From contig CAZQKM010000052.1 in assembly GCA_964593925.1 (NCBI GenBank), positions 1 to 7,712 of the forward strand: a stretch of DNA of 7,712 nucleotides. Direction: 5' to 3'. The DNA comes from Oleidesulfovibrio sp964593925. GTDB taxonomy: Bacteria; Desulfobacterota; Desulfovibrionia; Desulfovibrionales; Desulfovibrionaceae. The translations under genes were made by a program, and so were the position numbers. This document shows positions 5,229 to 7,712 of this stretch, one piece after another (positions within the stretch are counted from its first letter, which is position 1; the number at the start of each line of letters is the position of its first letter). The notes below the pieces were generated by a model. The model saw nothing but the letters and a program-made list of their open reading frames with translations. It did no database searches and was not told where the DNA came from.

Positions 5229-6332
5229 ATGAAGGCTCCAGATACATTCTGGCACTTTGACAAGGATATTTCAGGTTGTGGTATTTTTGGTGTCATTGAT
5301 AAAAAAAAGCGTCTGATTTCCGGATCCATGCCCATTAGCGCCATGTGTACCATGCATGATCGGGGTAATGGCCTTGGAGGGGGATTTGCCGCATATGGCA
5401 TATATCCTAACTATGCGGACAAGTATGCCATACATTTGATGTGTGACGATACTGAGGTCCTTGAAAGGGCAGAAGGGGTTATCAAGGAATATTTTACCAT
5501 TATCGAAGCCCAGCCCATTCCTACCCGTAGGACCTTGGCGATCAAAAATCCTCCTGTGGTCTGGCGTTTTTTTGCGTTGCCCCGGCAAACCCGTCCTTGC
5601 TGGGAGCACCTTGACGAGGCAGACTATGTGGTACGCGTTGTCATGCATATCAATAAAACCATACATGGTGCCTTTGTTTTTTCGTCGGGGAAAAACATGG
5701 GAGCATTCAAAGGGGTCGGCTTTCCTGAAGACATTGCCGAATTTTTTCGATTAGATGAATACAGCGCATATATCTGGACAGGGCACAACAGGTTTCCCAC
5801 AAATACCCCAGGCTGGTGGGGGGGGGCCCACCCCTTTACCATTTTGGACTGGGCCATTGTGCATAATGGTGAAATTTCATCATACGGCATCAACAGGCGC
5901 TACCTGTATCAGCACGGCTATGAGTGTACGCTGATGACAGACACAGAGGTCGTGGCCTATTTATTTGATTTGCTCATACGTAAACACGGATTGAACAGGC
6001 GTATGGCAAGCCGTGTATTTGCACCGCCTTTTTGGGATGAAATTGACAGGATGCCAAAAGATGAAAAAGCGGCCCTTGAAGCCTTGCGTATGGTGTATGG
6101 CCCGGCCATGCTTAATGGCCCATTTGCGGTGCTGGTTACTGACGGACAGAGTATGATGGGGCTTAATGACCGTGTTAAATTGCGCCCTCTTGTGGTGGGA
6201 GAAAAAGATAGCATGGTGTTTATGTCCAGTGAGGAAAGCTCCATCCGTGAAGTGTGTCCCCATCTTGACCGGGTATGGGCACCCAAAGCCGGAGAGCCTG
6301 TCATCGTGGAAGTTGAGGAGCCTCAAGCATGA
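5229..6332 (+). CDS. Glutamate synthase, class II glutamine amidotransferase (glutaminase) subunit
   Basis: A 367-residue stand-alone version of the amidotransferase domain of GltB. It hydrolyses glutamine and passes ammonia to the FMN subunit. The Ntn-hydrolase nucleophile is Cys17 in SGCGIFGVID; as in other glutamate synthases, a leader (here 16 residues) must be removed to expose it. Other class II marks are MHDRGNGLGGGFAAYGIYP (42-60), GHNRFPTNTPGWWGGAHPF (185-203), VHNGEI (211-216) with N213-G214, TDTEVVAYLFD (237-247) and LNGPFAVLVTDG (295-306). The start at ATG 5229 is preferred: AAGGGG lies 9 bp upstream. The in-frame GTG at 5169 would add 20 residues with no family resemblance and no good RBS. 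The 3' end overlaps the GXGXG gene by 4 bp (ATGA), a sign of translational coupling. A run of nine Gs (5818-5826) lies inside the GWWGGAH motif. Confidence 0.92.
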   Translation: MKAPDTFWHFDKDISGCGIFGVIDKKKRLISGSMPISAMCTMHDRGNGLGGGFAAYGIYPNYADKYAIHLMCDDTEVLERAEGVIKEYFTIIEAQPIPTRRTLAIKNPPVVWRFFALPRQTRPCWEHLDEADYVVRVVMHINKTIHGAFVFSSGKNMGAFKGVGFPEDIAEFFRLDEYSAYIWTGHNRFPTNTPGWWGGAHPFTILDWAIVHNGEISSYGINRRYLYQHGYECTLMTDTEVVAYLFDLLIRKHGLNRRMASRVFAPPFWDEIDRMPKDEKAALEALRMVYGPAMLNGPFAVLVTDGQSMMGLNDRVKLRPLVVGEKDSMVFMSSEESSIREVCPHLDRVWAPKAGEPVIVEVEEPQA

Positions 6333-7084
6333 ATACACATGTGAGCATTGACGCTGCTGGCGTATACTACAAGCAATTGAACGATATGGTACGTTGTGCC
6401 TTGAAAGAGGGCGCACAGACCATAGAAATATGTAATATTCGAGGCCAGCGTTATATTGGTGGGGCCATTGAAGGAGACGTAACATTTTTGTTGCATGGTG
6501 TTCCTGGGCAGGATCTTGGTGTGTTCATGCGAGGCCCACAAATCCGGGTGGAAGGGAATGCACAGGATGGCGTGGGTAACACCATGGATGAGGGGTTTAT
6601 TTCCATTAATGGCATGGCAGGGGATGTACTCGGGTATGCCATGCGCGGCGGTAGAATTTTTGTTCGTTCTGACGTTGGCTATCGTGTGGGTATTCATATG
6701 AAAGCATATGGAGATAAATTTCCCGTAATCGTGGCTGGCGGTAAAGCCGGTGATTTTTTGGGCGAATACATGGCCGGTGGCGCCGTGATTCTGCTTGGTA
6801 TGGAAACTTCAAAACCCCAGGCTCCCATTACTGGACGCAGCCTGGGAACCGGCATGCACGGGGGTGTGATATACATTCGCGGCTTTGTCCCGGAGCATCA
6901 GCTTGGACCGGGCCTGTGTTGTAAGCCGTTGACAGATGAGGATGTCGCATTCATCCAAGCCCATATACAGGATTTTGCCGATGAATTCGGGCTGGACATG
7001 GACAAGATCATGGGAGCAGAGTTTGTCAAGGTAGCCCCTTTTTCACACAGGCCATACGGCAACATGTATGTGGGAACAAACTAG
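6329..7084 (+). CDS. Glutamate synthase, GXGXG domain subunit
   Basis: A 251-residue stand-alone version of the C-terminal beta-helix domain of GltB, related to FwdC/FmdC of formylmethanofuran dehydrogenase. It forms the structural scaffold that joins the glutaminase and synthase parts. The repeating turns are clear: IRGQRYIGGAIEGD (37-50), GVPGQDLGVFMRGPQIRVEGNAQDGVGNTM (57-86), INGMAGDVLGYAMRGGRIFV (93-112), VGYRVGIHMK (116-125), AGGKAGDFLGEYMAGGAVILLG (136-157) and GTGMHGGVIYIRG (173-185). The last 50 residues are a helical tail after two adjacent cysteines (C197, C198), ending in SHRPYGNMYVGTN. The start at 6329 overlaps the stop of the glutaminase gene (ATGA). It ends the operon: nothing recognisable follows within 628 bp, and no clear intrinsic terminator is seen. 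Confidence 0.92.
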   Translation: MNTHVSIDAAGVYYKQLNDMVRCALKEGAQTIEICNIRGQRYIGGAIEGDVTFLLHGVPGQDLGVFMRGPQIRVEGNAQDGVGNTMDEGFISINGMAGDVLGYAMRGGRIFVRSDVGYRVGIHMKAYGDKFPVIVAGGKAGDFLGEYMAGGAVILLGMETSKPQAPITGRSLGTGMHGGVIYIRGFVPEHQLGPGLCCKPLTDEDVAFIQAHIQDFADEFGLDMDKIMGAEFVKVAPFSHRPYGNMYVGTN

Positions 7085-7200
7085 CGTGCAAGCTTTGAAT
7101 ATTTTGGAAAACAGGTAAGCTTGGGCCCTATGCAAGGTGTATTGATGGAAGCTTTTTCGGAAAAGGAAAGGGTGGTTTAATCTAGTCACAAAACAGCCCG

Positions 7201-7244
7201 TTGTCAGATGTACACTGTAATTTTAGACGTATCATGTCTGACAA
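7201..7244. repeat. Inverted repeat with 8-bp perfect arms
   Basis: TTGTCAGA (7201-7208) and TCTGACAA (7237-7244) are perfect complements around a 28-nt loop. TAC (7211-7213) and GTA (7229-7231) can extend the pairing after an internal bulge. A T6 run follows at about 7250-7255, so it could act as a poor terminator for the glutamate synthase operon. A regulator site or chance is equally possible. Confidence 0.35.
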
Positions 7245-7337
7245 AGATATTTTTTGCGTGTTGCGCATAGACATGTGTCGCCAATTACTATTCCTCCAAA
7301 TGACGATACATCTCATATACACGCAAAGTTCCTGTAT

Positions 7338-7538
7338 TTATTTCTTGAGCGCCCTTAAAATGTCTTCAATGATAAATTTTTTTCTCTTGGCTATTACGCC
7401 CGTAGGTAGAATTTTGTGGGGATTCAGGAGAAGATCAGTTTCTCGTGGCAAAACTAAAGGGGTGGTCTTGATGCTGGTAACTTGCCTGAATACAGATAGG
7501 ACAAAAGTGGGAAGCAACGGTACCTGGATATGAAGCAA
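7338..7538 (-). pseudogene. Possible decayed ORF, unidentified
   Basis: A 66-codon minus-strand frame starts at TTG 7538 with no RBS and stops at 7338. Its second half (ETDLLLNPHKILPTGV, then AKRKKFIIEDILRALKK) has an amphipathic, basic, protein-like composition, while the first half does not. Going upstream in frame there is an early stop at 7554-7556. This could be the C-terminal remnant of a gene broken by frameshifts, or a chance frame. I do not recognise the family. Confidence 0.2.
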
Positions 7539-7654
7539 TAAGTATCGACTAGATTAGGATCTATCACGGCCTTTGCAGCCAATAATTTTGAAGGCATTGG
7601 CTTGCTACCAGCTTTTTAAGCCAACGTCAAAATAAGCCACTTGGCAGCTACGAA

Positions 7655-7680
7655 GACTGTAAAAAACTCTGGACACTATC
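7655..7680. mobile_element. Possible insertion-sequence terminal repeat (IS256-like), partial
   Basis: The sequence GACTGTAAAAAACTC followed by TGGACACTATC resembles, from memory, the outer ends of IS256-family elements, which often combine a GTGTAAAA-like block with GGACACT or GACACTAC. No transposase is in the window; the rest of an element would lie to the right of 7712. The partner repeat cannot be checked here. Confidence 0.2.
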
Positions 7681-7712
7681 GGCAAATATTTTTGGTCAAC
7701 TTTTTTCAAAAT

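Larger units (their letters stand above)
7085..7712. other. No recognisable intact gene
   Basis: These 628 bp hold only short or weak frames. A TTG-started plus frame (7201-7533) has no RBS and an unlikely Cys/Phe/Met-rich composition. Short frames such as MQGVLMEAFSEKERVV (7130-7180) look like scraps. Structural elements are an inverted repeat CAAGCTT/AAGCTTG (7089-7095, 7117-7123) with a 21-nt loop, the larger repeat at 7201-7244, and an IS-end-like sequence near 7655-7680. The stretch reads like decayed coding DNA or a boundary between segments. A GltD-like FAD subunit, which might be expected next, is not visible in any frame. Confidence 0.6.

Noticed and set aside
7201..7533. 110-codon plus-strand frame from TTG
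   Set aside because: It lacks an RBS, starts inside the inverted repeat, and its composition is not protein-like.
1..7712. CRISPR array, tRNA or rRNA genes
   Set aside because: No regularly spaced repeats, tRNA cloverleaf or rRNA-like sequence was seen on either strand.

Overview
The window looks like a chromosomal segment of a Desulfovibrionaceae-type sulfate reducer or close relative. The grounds are a small PxxKW cysteine-rich protein of a kind known mainly from that group and other deltaproteobacteria, and an archaeal-style glutamate synthase split over three genes whose FMN subunit carries its own 2[4Fe-4S] ferredoxin module. Base composition is intermediate. The flanks hold stretches with no convincing gene, one of which is interrupted by an assembly gap (10 Ns, 608-617). 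This assignment is inferred from gene content; no search was run.

Layout. Positions 1-420 hold a repeat- and hairpin-rich stretch with two overlapping minus-strand reading frames of doubtful coding status, possibly a relic of a prophage immunity/regulatory region. Positions 421-520 are extremely AT-rich. Positions 522-719 carry a small ORF that spans the gap and ends just before a hairpin plus T-run. A strong bidirectional terminator (778-805) then closes the minus-strand PxxKW gene (830-1102). Upstream of that gene, still on the minus strand, lies a methylthioadenosine/S-adenosylhomocysteine deaminase-type amidohydrolase (1241-2560). An alpha/beta-hydrolase of the carboxylesterase type (2644-3396) is divergent from it, separated by only 83 bp that appear to hold two nearly abutting, mutually exclusive promoters.

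Positions 3397-3614 form a regulatory intergenic region with two short palindromes and a TTGACA box. The glutamate synthase operon follows: ferredoxin-FMN synthase subunit (3615-5147), class II glutaminase subunit (5229-6332) and GXGXG subunit (6329-7084, ATGA overlap with the glutaminase gene). Together these supply the three activities that are fused in bacterial GltB: ammonia release from glutamine, channelling, and reductive amination of 2-oxoglutarate. No GltD-like FAD/NAD(P)H subunit is present in the window, so reduced ferredoxin entering through the built-in ferredoxin module is the simplest electron source. Positions 7085-7712 hold no recognisable intact gene, only an inverted repeat, a possible decayed ORF and a sequence that resembles an insertion-sequence end.

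No complete novel system was found. The points most worth checking are the GltD-less split glutamate synthase, two 19-bp 8-3-8 palindromes in promoter regions, the structured direct-repeat region at the left edge, and a G9 tract inside the glutaminase gene.
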